Assembly: GCA_001566745.1 (NCBI GenBank)
Contig: KQ964455.1
Location: 95,251 to 130,420, forward strand
Origin: Conidiobolus coronatus NRRL 28638
Lineage: Eukaryota > Entomophthoromycota > Entomophthoromycetes > Entomophthorales > Conidiobolaceae
Direction: 5' to 3'
DNA length: 35,170 bases
The position numbers were made by a program, and so were the translations under genes. This document shows positions 1 through 9,877 of this stretch, piece by piece (position 1 is the stretch's first letter; every line of letters begins with the position of its first letter). Under the pieces are notes generated by a model, which made no database searches, was not told the origin of the DNA, and was given only the letters and a program-made list of their open reading frames with translations.

Positions 1-776
1 AATAAAGATTTTATATATTCGTATAATTTCAGCTATTATAATTTATTGAATATTATCTATATTTTTATATATTATTTTCCTACATTTTATACTATATTCA
101 CCTTTTTAACGTACTTATTGTCATGCTCTATCCTTTTTTAACATCTTTTAATTAACAATTTTTGTGTAATATTGTTTTTTTAAATTCTCCAATATAACTA
201 TTTATATATTACCAATTTAAGTTAATATATCACACTGTTCTAACTTGCTACCAATCCTCAGCCATTATGACATTAATTAAACTACATTTGTTTATTTACC
301 ATAAAGCTATTTCGTTCTTCGTTTCTCTAGTAAAATTATTATGTCAAAATCAATGCAATAGTTATACATTATAATTATCATTGTTAATTTATTATCAGCT
401 ATTATAGATTTATAAATTTTGTATATTAGTTATACTAGTTCGTAAATTGCTAATTAAAGCTAATATAAAAATTTTGTAAAGTTAAATTTTAAAAGTAATA
501 TGCATAATAATTAATAGGGCATAATTATCTCAGTTCAATTTTTATAATTGAATTATCACAAAAATTTAATTTTAGCCTATTAGTGCCTGCTCCGCAAAAT
601 ATCAACAAAAAATAATTAGTTTAAGTTGCGCAACTTAATTAGCCAAAACAATATTAAATTGTTACAATTATAATGAATAGAAATTAGTATAAGTAATAGT
701 AAATTTTTAATAAATATAATAAGTCACAATAACAAAAATAATAAAATACAAAACACACGCGTACTCTTCTCTCGCC
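1..776. other. Intergenic, no gene seen
   Basis: Very AT-rich sequence with stops in every frame, lying 3' of the EF-hand gene. It holds a perfect 18-bp palindrome (621-638) and a small hairpin at about 536-550 (arms TTCAATT/AATTGAA). No RNA gene or coding exon is visible. Confidence 0.6.
621..638. repeat. Perfect 18-bp palindrome
   Basis: The sequence TTAAGTTGCGCAACTTAA equals its own reverse complement and has a GC core in an otherwise A/T region. It lies about 140 bp 3' of the stop codon of the minus-strand EF-hand gene. It could be a dimeric protein-binding site; its function is unknown. Confidence 0.85.
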
Positions 777-1338
777 CTATGCAAACAGCTTCTCATACAG
801 TTTTTCAAACCCTTCCAAATCCAAATAATCTCTATTATGCTGCCCAGCCCCCAATGCATCATCGTTAGCTATTTTTATCAAGTTAACTAACTTATCCTCC
901 TTTAAATGATTAAACTCTGTATATTGCTGGCAAATTAATTTCAAATCTGCTAAACTTATCTTGGAATCTTGATCCTTGTCGATTAAATTGAATACGAAGG
1001 AGCATTCTTCTGAGGTGTTTATTTTGTAAGACTATATGAATTAATATACTAGTTATAAATATATTAAATAATGTAAAAATTACCTTAAACTGATTAGCCA
1101 ATTGAACAAACTGTAACCAATTTAATTTTGAATACCTAGTAGCTCTAATCCCTAACAATTTTAGTTGGTCAATAACAACACTTCTATCAACTTGAATCCC
1201 CATTGACAACAATGCAGGTACTAAGTCTTTAATCTTTATTTTACTACGATCTTCAATTTCATCCACTATAATAGGGTCCTTGCAATCATTATCGATATAA
1301 CTGAATAAATCGTAAGCTTTGCGTTGTTCTGCAGACAT
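777..1338 (-). CDS. EF-hand (calmodulin/centrin-like) protein
   Basis: Two exons on the minus strand, 1338-1084 and 1031-777, joined across a 52-bp GT-AG intron in phase 0, give 169 aa. Reading through the donor would lose the second EF-hand, so the splice is well supported. A canonical EF-hand loop, DKDQDSKISLAD, sits near residue 105, with acidic/polar ligands at loop positions 1, 3, 5 and 12, and a following helix. The N-terminal half (SAEQRKAYDLFSYIDND, KIKDLVPALLSMGI) has the helix pattern of calmodulin or centrin N-lobes but degenerate loops, so probably only one site binds calcium. The length suits calmodulin/centrin-type proteins. The exact subfamily (centrin, calmodulin-like, myosin light chain) is not resolved. 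It is divergent from the kinesin gene, with 417 bp between the start codons. Confidence 0.8.
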
Positions 1339-1755
1339 TTTACTAGATTTTTTTGTTTTTACATGAGATTACGTTTAGATTTGTAAGCTTGAGACTAGTA
1401 TTAAATTTTATGGGATGTGCGAATAGAGGGGTGGATTGAAATTTCCATAAATAATCGGAGAGTTATAGAATATAATGATTGAGTATAATTTACACAATCT
1501 AATTACCCTAATTCTAATTTTAAATTAAAATTAATTCAGTCTACAATCATAGTTCTTTATTCTCTATAAATTTTATTTAATTCAAGAAAAAAAATTAGTG
1601 AAACTATATAATATTAAAAATAGGATCATACTCATATATATAAGAGATAGTATTTAATAAGAAATTAATATATAATAATACAAAATTAAAATTTGAATTA
1701 AATTTTATAAAAATTTTTTTATTTAATTTTTAAAATTTAATTAGTTAATAATAAA
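1339..1755. promoter_or_regulatory. Divergent intergenic region, EF-hand / kinesin
   Basis: This 417-bp stretch separates two start codons facing apart, so it must hold both 5' regions. It is almost pure A/T with long A and T tracts (for example 1690-1740). No convincing TATA box like those of the duplicated families is seen, which fits housekeeping genes. No coding sequence is visible. Confidence 0.55.
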
Positions 1756-4700
1756 ATGAGTGTTAGCAATATAAAAGTAGTTTGTAGATTTCGTCCAGAA
1801 AATAAATTAGAAGAAGCTAACAACAGTTATAATATAATAACCGTAAATGAAGATAATACCTCCTTAAATATTGACGTAAACCAAATTAACTTTAAATTAT
1901 ATTTAATTAACCTTTTTTGTTTAGTTTAATGAAACAGACAATAACAATAATTTCACTTTTGATAAAGTTTTTGGTTGGGGGTCTAGTCAATCAGATATTT
2001 TTGACTTTAGTATTAAGTCAACCGTTGAAGGTAAATACCTTTATTTGATAATTTTTATAGTGACTAAATTATTTTAATAGACGTTTTAAAGGGTTACAAC
2101 GGTACAGTATTCGCATATGGTCAAACTGGTAGTGGTAAAACCTACACTATGATGGTAATTTCAAACCCAAACTCAAGCTAAAATACAAATTAACAATTTC
2201 TAGGGTACAGAAGATTTAACAAGTGACCAACGAGGAATAATCCCACGAATAGTAGAAAGTATATTCCAATATATAGCCAAATCTCCAGATAGTATTGAAT
2301 ATACCGTTAATGTTAGCTATATGGAAATTTATATGGAACGTATAAAAGATTTGTTAAACCCATCAAGTGATAACTTACCAATTCATGAGGATAAAACTAG
2401 AGGAATTTATGTTAAAGGGTTGTTGGAAATTTATGTTACTAGCATTGAAGAAGTATTTCAAGTTATGAAGACTGGTGCATTGGCTAGAGCTGTAGCTGCA
2501 ACAAGTAAGCATTACTTAAATATTTTTTTCAGTTTATTAATATAGTGGTTAGATATGAACTCTGAATCTTCTAGATCACACTCAATCTTCGTTATTACCA
2601 TTAGTCAAAAAAATTTACAAGATGGAGGTAGTATAAAAATGGGAAAGCTATCTCTTGTAGATTTAGCAGGCAGTGAAAAAGTAATACAATCAGTATACAG
2701 CAAATATTAAATATTAATTTCAGCTTAGGTAGGTAAAACGGGTGCAAGTGGACAAACCCTAGAAGAAGCCAAAAAAATCAATAAGTCGCTAAGTTCGCTT
2801 GGTATGGTTATCAATGCCTTAACAGATGGAAAATCAACGCATATACCCTATAGAGATAGTAAATTAACCAGAATATTACAAGAGTCATTAGGGGGTAATA
2901 GTAGAACTACTTTAATTATCAATTGTTCACCTTCTAGTTTTAATTATTCTGAAACTATGAGTACACTAAGGTTTGGTGAAAGGTAAATCAATACTAATAA
3001 TCGTGTGATTATTATTAATATTCTTTTAGAGCTAAGAGAATTCAAAATAAAGCTAAAATTAATCAAGATTTATCTCCTGCAGAGTTAAAAGCACACTTAA
3101 AAAAGTCAAAATTAAAGTGTTTAACTTATGAGCAATATATTCAAATTTTAGAACTTGAATTGGAAATTTGGAGAAATGGTAAGAATAATTTAATTTTTAT
3201 TAAGTATATACTAATAAATTTAATAGGAGGGGTTGTAAGTAAAGATGATTACGCTACTATGGATAAGATATTAGCTTCAAATGGTACTGTTACATCTAAG
3301 CAAAAGGCTGATCAACAAGCACAAGTACAAGTACAGCCTCCAGCAGCCACTACTCCACATCATCAGCATTCTGAAAGTTACCCACCTATCCATCCTCCCA
3401 ATCGCCTACTAAGCCCAACAAACTTCCACATAAGTAATCACAACGGAACAGATTCTATTAGATCATGGACTCCCACAACAGTAGGTGACGAAGATTCTAT
3501 TGAATACTTTATGAAAGACTCTATTTTAACGGATTTGTTAAATGAAAAAGTAATTATTAATTTACACGTTGTACAATATATATTAACTTATATTATAGGA
3601 AACTGAAGTAACTGAGTTAAGTAAAAAATTGGATGAAATGAGCGCAGATAATAGATTTTTAAGGGAAAATGAATTAACTTTAATTAAAGTAAATGCAAAA
3701 AATCTACATATATAACTATATAATATTAATAACAGTAATAGGAAAACAAAGTACTAGAACAAGCTTTAACCGCTCAAAAAGTGAACCAAGAAAAATTATC
3801 ATACCAAATTCAAGATTTAATCCTACAAAATGATACTTACAAATCTGAGCAAATTCGTCTTCAAGAACTCACTAACACAACATCTACAACAAACTCTGAA
3901 GATCAGTTCGCCACCCCCAGTTCCAATTCCTTAAGCAATGAAAAATTAACTCAAATGTTAAACGATCTACCAAGTACCCAAATAGCAAAGAATCATGAAC
4001 GTATACTAAAGCATACGAGGTCACAATTAACTTTTTATGAATTGGAGCATCAGAACAATAGTTTAAAGAGTAATCAAGTAGACGAGTTAAAGAATCAGTT
4101 GTCGGAGTTGAGGAGTAAAGAGGGCGAAATTATTAAAGAAAATTTTATTTTAAATGAAGAAAGGAATTTGTTAAGTAAGAGATGTGAATTACTAGAATCA
4201 AAGTTAAAGAGTGCAGGAGAAGAGGTTAATAAGATTATAACAGGTAATTATAAAGCACATTCATTTATTTTATACTAATTTATTATTTATTATTTAGAAT
4301 CTAATAACACAGATAATACTCCATTTAATTTGAACAATATTAAAGTAACCAATATAAACTAATATTCTATTAATTATATTAACAATTGAATAGGAAAAAC
4401 TTGAATTTGACAAGATAACGGAAGAAATTCAAGTTAAAGCAGAAATTAGCAAAATTAAGGATAATTATATTGAAAAAAGTTTACAAGTAGAAAATTCTTT
4501 AAGGTAATTTAATTAAAATTTGTATTACTTAGTATTAATGTGGGTATTTGTTTAGTGCTGTTGATGATTTACAAAATGAAAATGGAAAATTAAGGGTAAA
4601 ATTTAATATAATATAGTTTATTAAAATATTAATTGTTTTATAGGCTAAATTAACTGAGTTAGACCAAAAATTAATTAATTTAACAAATTTAAATAATAAC

Positions 4701-5505
4701 AAAATAGAAAGTTTACAAATTTCAATGGTACTCAAAATTCAATTATTCAAAACTAAAAGACTAATAAATTTAATAGCAAAATCAATTACAAGAATTTGAA
4801 ACTGTGAAGAGTACCTTAGCTTCAGATTTAGTTACCAGATGCGAAAAAATAATAGAACTAGAATTATCCCTAGAAACTGCTCTGCAATCTCATGACACAG
4901 AAGAAACTGATATTAAGCAAGTTAAAATCTCTTACCAACTCAAATTAAATCATTTGGAAAATCAACTTCAAAAGGTTATTAGTGTTCAACGTCAATTAAT
5001 AGGACAAAATCAAACTTTAAAACGTGAAGTATCTATATTAGAACGTAAATTAGATACTAGAAACGATAGGATAAAGAGTTTAGAAGGCTTATTAGAAGAT
5101 GCTCAAGATCGTACCAAAATGATGACCGATAGGTTTGAAGAGCGTATACGTAGCATCCGTGAGCAACACGAACGCAGCAACATGCTCCACTACGGCTACA
5201 ATCAACAACAAACTATTCATAATTCGTTAAAACCACCCTCACAAGCAAATCAAACACATTCTAGTAATAACTCAGTAGTTTCAAATTCTAGCTCAACGCA
5301 TGGAAGTGAGGTTGGTAGTGTTCAACCAGGATTAATTAGTAGTAGAATTGCTAAACCACTGAGGGGAGGTGGTAAAGTAGGGATAAATAATATTATTATT
5401 GGTAGTGGAGGTAATCAATCTACTTTGATTGGGGGTTCTGTTGTAGGTAAAAGGCCTGTTAAAGTAAGGTCGGCTTCTATTTCAAGTAATAATTACCAAA
5501 TGTAA
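1756..5505 (+). CDS. Conventional kinesin (kinesin-1) heavy chain
   Basis: Plus-end-directed microtubule motor. Fifteen exons keep one open frame of 1018 aa: 1756-1875, 1925-2030, 2081-2154, 2204-2504, 2553-2680, 2729-2982, 3030-3178, 3227-3549, 3599-3688, 3742-4243, 4298-4344, 4394-4503, 4556-4595, 4644-4727 and 4777-5505. Motor domain (about residues 1-330): IKVVCRFRP start, P-loop GQTGSGKT (89-96), switch [10 protein letters not shown] (split by an intron), switch [11 protein letters not shown], and [20 protein letters not shown] short neck follows, then a Q/H/P-rich linker, coiled coils, and a fungal-type tail helix ([17 protein letters not shown]). The autoinhibitory IAK motif lies in [10 protein letters not shown] near residue 967. 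The length is somewhat above the ~930 aa of the Neurospora protein, as I recall it. All 14 introns are 47-54 nt. The start is the first in-frame ATG, directly before the conserved motor strand. Confidence 0.95.
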
Positions 5506-5534
5506 AGAGGAATATCTGCATTATTATATTATTA

Positions 5535-5540
5535 AATAAA
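5535..5540 (+). terminator. AATAAA polyadenylation signal candidate
   Basis: An AATAAA lies about 30 bp after the kinesin stop codon, in the 82-bp gap to the convergent Cys-rich gene. Such hexamers are common by chance in DNA this AT-rich. Confidence 0.35.
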
Positions 5541-5587
5541 AAATAATTTTGAAATTGTATTTATTAATTAGTTTAGTTAAATATTAG

Positions 5588-6241
5588 TTATAAAAGAGTG
5601 GTAATAAGTATTAATGTAATAATTGAATAAACACTCGACAAGTAAAGACTCAACAAAGCATTAGACTTATCTCCTTCATCACCATCAATCCTAGTATTAT
5701 TAATAATACCTCCCTTCTTAATCTTATGCTCAACTACCCTTTTCGCAATGTCACTATAACACTGGTACGCACAATCTGAATAAACTGGAATTCCCAGCTT
5801 TAAATCACATTTAACAACACAAGCCTCCTTCTTCTTAACCTCATCTTCATAAATACCCAAATAGTACAGTAAACAATCGTTATAAGTTGTGTAAGTTGAT
5901 ATTTCAGTTTTGTTAGTGCAAATTTTTGGATTTTTAAAATTCCATCGTTGAGTGTATTCACAGTTTTTACATTTGAAGGCTGCCCAATGTAAACGAGTGA
6001 AGAGTTCAAAGTGATCTGTAGGGAGTTGATAAATTTTATACACACATTTGTAATATTCTAAATCGATCACAGCCTTAGTCTCACACTTATCGTATTCTGA
6101 AGTTAATTTAGCTTGATCATTGGATTCGCAATGAATGAAGTAACCGAGTAAAAAATTTTGATAAATACAGGTTAATTCAAAATCCCTAGCTGAATAGACC
6201 TTGAAGTTTATTAAAAATATTAGTATTAACTTATAATTCAT
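5588..6241 (-). CDS. Secreted 12-Cys protein, family member 1
   Basis: Single-exon 217-aa protein and first of four paralogues on this strand. It has a hydrophobic signal peptide (about residues 1-18), then an ectodomain with the family's 12 cysteines in order: one early C, HC, YDKC, a YYKCVYKIY box, a CxxC pair, C, YxxC, a CxxxC pair before the D-x-K-x-GIP-x-Y box, and DCxYxC. A short polar stretch and a C-terminal hydrophobic segment ending ITTLL suggest a GPI-anchor signal. It is the most divergent copy, with a basic stretch (EHKIKKGG) where the others are Ser/Thr-rich. It converges on the kinesin gene, 82 bp away, and has a TATA box at 6292-6299. I do not recognise the family; a cell-surface or secreted role is inferred from topology alone. 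Confidence 0.8.
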   Translation of the reverse strand: MNYKLILIFLINFKVYSARDFELTCIYQNFLLGYFIHCESNDQAKLTSEYDKCETKAVIDLEYYKCVYKIYQLPTDHFELFTRLHWAAFKCKNCEYTQRWNFKNPKICTNKTEISTYTTYNDCLLYYLGIYEDEVKKKEACVVKCDLKLGIPVYSDCAYQCYSDIAKRVVEHKIKKGGIINNTRIDGDEGDKSNALLSLYLSSVYSIITLILITTLL

Positions 6242-7057
6242 TACCTAATTTTTGTAAAATTATTATTTTAATTGAAATTACCTTCTGCCCATATTTATAC
6301 AAAAAATTTTAAATTTTTCTCATAAATTTAATATTCGAATTTTAATGAGAAATAATTATTTAATTTACAGAAAAATTTCTTTTTAACAATAAAAAATTAT
6401 TCCAAATTAATGAAAAATTCATACTAATTATTAAGTTAAAATTAATTTTTATAATATTTTAAAAACTTTCAAATTATTTTAACGATTTAATCTATTTAAT
6501 AAAAATTTAATTATTTTACTAGTTAATGAAATAATAATTAAAATTAGATTATATTACAATTATCTAGCAATATAGAACGTGAAGTTTCATCAATTAACTC
6601 ATCATTTTATTTAATTAACTATAAACTATATAAAAATCCGTGTTCCCATCAATTAAGATCTGCTTTAGTTTAGGCTATGGTTAAATTGATATTTAATTAA
6701 ATTTAACTTAAGACTAGCACCTTAAAAAGTGATAAAATATAAGAGTTATAGAATTGTAGTGGGATAAAGATTTAATTAGATTGAGTTGTTAACGTCTTTA
6801 TTTTAACGTTGTTTTTATAATTAAGGGTGAGCACTAAAGATATGATAACAAGATGACATTCAACAATGCAATGGTTTTTAATATATTGCAAAGTATAAGA
6901 GGTTAAAATAGTTTGCTTGTTTTTATTAATTTGGATTGAAAGTGAGAATCACATAATTGCTCTAAAAAATAATCACAATTAACATCATAATTAAATTGAA
7001 TATAAGATAGTATTATAAATACTGTTAGATTTGATTTTATTGATATTGATTATAGAA
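6242..7057. other. Intergenic between Cys-rich genes 1 and 2
   Basis: It contains the promoter of the first Cys-rich gene (TATA at 6292-6299) and about 700 bp of AT-rich sequence with no open frame, RNA gene or recognised repeat. Confidence 0.6.
6292..6299 (-). promoter_or_regulatory. TATA box of Cys-rich gene 1
   Basis: On the minus strand this reads TATAAATA, followed by a GC-richer stretch (TGGGCAGAAGG), about 51 bp before the ATG. The other three family members have a box at nearly the same distance. Confidence 0.6.
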
Positions 7058-7711
7058 CTACAATAATGTAACAATTAATAATATAACTGAATAAATATTA
7101 AATTGGCTATATAATCTCATTGAGCTGTTTTTGCTATTTGGAATAGTAGTAGGAAGCGCAAAAGGTATAGTGGACTCAGAGTTATTAGTGAGAGTGCTAG
7201 AGTTACCAATTGAGCTTACTACTTTATTGACAATAGATTTTTCACATTTATAAATGCAATCAGCATATTCCGGTATTCCCTTATCAATATCGCAGCCAAT
7301 TTGACACATAATCCTATCACCGAACTGATCCCTAGATTCGCCAGTGTTATCCTCTAAGCACTGATAATAACTCTTAAACTCTTTAAGTTGATCCTTATTA
7401 CAATAATTAGCCTTTAAAGTCATACCTTTCTTAATATTTCCACAACTATCACACATTAAAGTTATTTCGTCGTATCTACTAAAGAAGTCAACTTGCTCCT
7501 TAGGGAACTTGTAAATATTGTAGGCACACTGATAATACTCTAAATATTCAAATTTTTCACACTTTTCATATTCTGAGCTCAATTTTTGAATACCACTTCT
7601 AAAGCAGTGAAGATGATACCTTACTGGAATTGTATTAATAGAGCATAATAAATCATAATTGCGAGCAAAAATATTATTAATAAATAAGCTCAGTAGCAGT
7701 TGATACAACAT
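7058..7711 (-). CDS. Secreted 12-Cys protein, family member 2
   Basis: Single-exon 217-aa protein. Signal peptide MLYQLLLSLFINNIFA is followed by NYDLLCSINTIPVRYHLHC. All 12 family cysteines are present, including the LMCDSC pair, CQIGC before DIDKGIPEYADC, and a final YKC. After the last cysteine come VVSSIG and a Ser/Thr/Asn-rich stretch (about residues 175-197), then a hydrophobic C-terminus (YSVILLIVTLL), the usual arrangement of a GPI-anchored fungal surface protein. It is very close to member 4 (10770-11420), with long identical runs such as PKEQVDFFSRYDEITL, pointing to recent duplication. The TATA box is at 7763-7769. Function unknown; GPI anchoring is predicted by eye only. Confidence 0.82.
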   Translation of the reverse strand: MLYQLLLSLFINNIFARNYDLLCSINTIPVRYHLHCFRSGIQKLSSEYEKCEKFEYLEYYQCAYNIYKFPKEQVDFFSRYDEITLMCDSCGNIKKGMTLKANYCNKDQLKEFKSYYQCLEDNTGESRDQFGDRIMCQIGCDIDKGIPEYADCIYKCEKSIVNKVVSSIGNSSTLTNNSESTIPFALPTTIPNSKNSSMRLYSQFNIYSVILLIVTLL

Positions 7712-7762
7712 TTTATAAATTTATAGATAAAAAACGATTGTTTATTATACATTGCTGAATCT

Positions 7763-7769
7763 TTTTATA
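7763..7769 (-). promoter_or_regulatory. TATA box of Cys-rich gene 2
   Basis: The minus strand reads GATATAAAAAG across this site, about 52 bp before the ATG, matching the spacing in the paralogues. Confidence 0.55.
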
Positions 7770-7917
7770 TCTTCTCAAAATTCACATTTAATGTAAAAAA
7801 CAACGTATTTTATGAGCTTTTTGAGAAGAGTGAGGTGTTAAAAGGAGTATTAAATTATTATTCTCTCATTAATATTTTACTTGTTTAAGTATAATAATTT
7901 TATGTATTTTAAACTAA

Positions 7918-8188
7918 ATATGAAAGATTATAGTTAACTTGGTTCAAATTTTGTATGAGCTCAGTCCAAAATTTTAATTTTTTTATAACCAAGCTTTCAT
8001 TGTGTGTAGTAATTATTTAATAGTGAATTGATAATAACAAGATATTAAAGTGCTATATTATTAACTTTAACTAATAAAAGATACTCTTTAATAAGCCTTA
8101 AGCAACTAAAAATCTAAAATATTTCGAATTCCCCATATAAAAATTTTTGATCAAATTTATCCTCGTTTTAACTAGAATCTTTCAATAT
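7918..8188 (+). mobile_element. MITE-like element, copy A
   Basis: 271-bp non-autonomous element. The left end is ATATGAAAGATTATAGTTAA, followed by a GAGCTCAG box and an AAAATTTTAATTT tract. The right end reads CTAGAATCTTTC then AATAT, the inverted counterpart of the left end. The interior contains the family block ending TTAAGCAACTAAAAATC. No open frame. Six other copies occur in this window. Its right end abuts the 341-bp spacer that precedes copy B. Confidence 0.8.
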
Positions 8189-8529
8189 TGTCGTGAATTA
8201 GCCTAGCCCTTTTTCCTTTATTTCACAGATACAAAGGAATCACATCTTACTGAGTACAAATTCCCAAGGTTTAGACCGATCAGTCTAATATATCAATCAA
8301 TATTACCGAGCTGCCAACCTCCTATGCTATATAACTCATCCAAGTTATACAGCAGACCTGGGGAATAACATATTAAGTCTAGGATATTTCAGTATACTCT
8401 GATCTAATCCTTTAATTAATAAACCATTCTAATAATACACTTTATTGTTATATTTGCAAGTAAGATAAATTACTCAACATCCTTTGTTATAATCGTTATT
8501 GCGCCCTGAGATCTGACTGGAACAACGCA
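8189..8529. other. GC-richer spacer between two inverted elements
   Basis: A 341-bp unit set between the inner ends of copies A and B, bordered by AATAT on both sides. It is visibly richer in G and C than its surroundings, for example GCGCCCTGAGATCTGACTGG near the right edge. It holds a near-perfect palindrome at 8271-8288 (TTAGAC, GATC centre, GTCTAA). No open frame of useful length and no tRNA-like fold is seen. It may be cargo of a composite element or a separate insertion. Confidence 0.5.
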
Positions 8530-8800
8530 ATATGAAAGATTCTGGTTAAAACAAGGAAAATTTGTCCAAAATTTTTTATAGGGCATATTTAATATTTATA
8601 TTTATACTTTTTATATATTTAAAGCGTATTACAGAAAATATTTTTTAGATGGCGATGGTAATATAGTATTTTGGTATGATATTATAAAGTTTTCTCTTTT
8701 GAATAATGGATATATAAGTGAATAACTAGCTTATTTTAAAATTAAAATTTTGAACTGAGCTCACACAAATTTAAGTCAAATTAACCAGAATAACCCATAT
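8530..8800 (-). mobile_element. MITE-like element, copy B
   Basis: 271-bp copy, inverted relative to copy A. It starts ATATGAAAGATTCTGGTTAA, with a GGAAAATTTGTCC block, and ends in GAACTGAGCTC, ATTAACCAGAAT and CCATAT. ATAT flanks both ends. It has the same length as copy A, and the two converge on the spacer 8189-8529. No coding capacity. Confidence 0.8.
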
Positions 8801-8872
8801 TACATCTGTTATTTTTTTTGATCTGGATAGTCTATAAATTAACAGAGTTTTTGCAAATTTTAGCATACAATA

Positions 8873-8979
8873 CTCAATCACGATCAAAACTTATTTTGAT
8901 TTAAACAGTTAACTTTAAGATATTTTATTATATCCTATAGTGAATTTACACTTATATAAATTAAAATTAAGTGATTGAG
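8873..8979. repeat. 9-bp inverted repeat spanning 107 bp
   Basis: CTCAATCAC at 8873-8881 pairs perfectly with GTGATTGAG at 8971-8979. A GATCA lies just inside the left arm and a TGATCA just outside the right. It could be the ends of a very small foldback element or chance. Confidence 0.4.
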
Positions 8980-9163
8980 CCTGATCAAGCTAAGTTATTT
9001 GCAAATATCTATTTAATGTGCACATTTCACAGTTATATAGGAATTAAATATTACTAAGTGATTCCTTATATATTAGCCAATTTTTTATAGTTATTTTTTA
9101 TACCAAAAATATTAAGGGAGCTTAATTTAAGAGCTTAAAATTTATTAGAATTAGTTAGAAAAT

Positions 9164-9877
9164 TTATAATAAAATAAATGGTAAAAATATAGTAGTTAAA
9201 TAGATATTAGAATGATTATATAAGCTCATTGAACTATTTTTGGTGTTTGAGTTTGGAGTAGAGTCTGATTTTTTAGTTGGTTCGGGGCTCTTTCCAGTTT
9301 CTTGAGTTTCGGATTTTATAGTAGAAGGAATAGAGGACTCAGTAGTATTAGTAGGGGTGCTAAATTTTTCATTAGAGTTGATTACTTTACTAACAATGTC
9401 TTTGTGGCATTCATAAGAACACTGGGCATAGTTGAGCACTCCTTTTCCAATATCACAGTCAAGAATAGTGCAAGCTTCCATCAAATCGACTTCATGCTCG
9501 GATTTTCCAGTATTATCTTCTATACACTGACCATAATTCTTAAAATCTTTAAGCTGATCTTTATTACAATACTGTGCCTTTAAAGTACTATCACGTTTAA
9601 TAAATTCACAATCCTTACACATTAAAGTAATTTGATCGTACCTACTAAAGAATTCTACTTGATCCTTTGGAAGTTTATGAATATTGTAAGCGCATTGATA
9701 ATACTCTAAATATTTGAATTTTTCGCACTCTTCATACTCTGGATTTAACTCCCTAATACCATTTAAATAGCAATGTATACTACTTCTAGTTTGCGAGTTA
9801 TTAAAATTGCAAATCAATCTCCAATTACAGGCTAATATAGCATTTATAAGTAAGCTCAGTAGCAATTGATATAACAT
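9164..9877 (-). CDS. Secreted 12-Cys protein, family member 3
   Basis: Single-exon 237-aa protein, the longest paralogue. The signal peptide is MLYQLLLSLLINAILA. All 12 cysteines are kept, but the ninth-tenth spacing is CTILDC instead of CxxxC. After the last cysteine there is an extended Ser/Thr/Pro/Lys-rich linker (about residues 172-218, with SPEPTKKSDSTPN) and then a hydrophobic C-terminus ending FLPFILL. The linker resembles the glycosylated stalk of fungal GPI-anchored surface proteins and accounts for the extra length. The TATA box is at 9927-9933. Family and function unknown. Confidence 0.82.
   Translation of the reverse strand: MLYQLLLSLLINAILACNWRLICNFNNSQTRSSIHCYLNGIRELNPEYEECEKFKYLEYYQCAYNIHKLPKDQVEFFSRYDQITLMCKDCEFIKRDSTLKAQYCNKDQLKDFKNYGQCIEDNTGKSEHEVDLMEACTILDCDIGKGVLNYAQCSYECHKDIVSKVINSNEKFSTPTNTTESSIPSTIKSETQETGKSPEPTKKSDSTPNSNTKNSSMSLYNHSNIYLTTIFLPFILL

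Larger units (their letters stand above)
7712..9163. other. Intergenic holding a convergent inverted-repeat element pair
   Basis: This 1.45-kb stretch separates Cys-rich genes 2 and 3. It holds the TATA box of gene 2, two 271-bp elements in opposite orientation (7918-8188 and 8530-8800), a GC-richer 341-bp spacer between them, and a short inverted repeat at 8873-8979. No coding region is seen. Confidence 0.65.

Noticed and set aside
528-556. CTCAGTTCAATTTTTATAATTGAA resembles part of the mobile element's inner box
   Set aside because: The similarity is limited to a short AT-rich string and neither terminal repeat is present.
8189-8529. Possible solo LTR: starts TG and is bordered by AATAT on both sides
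   Set aside because: The right end is not CA, the bordering AATAT is already explained by the adjoining inverted elements, and there is no second copy or any coding part here. Kept only as a spacer of unknown origin.
9302-9583. 93-aa plus-strand open frame inside Cys-rich gene 3
   Set aside because: Antisense shadow of the coding strand; the cysteine pattern and signal peptide lie on the minus strand.
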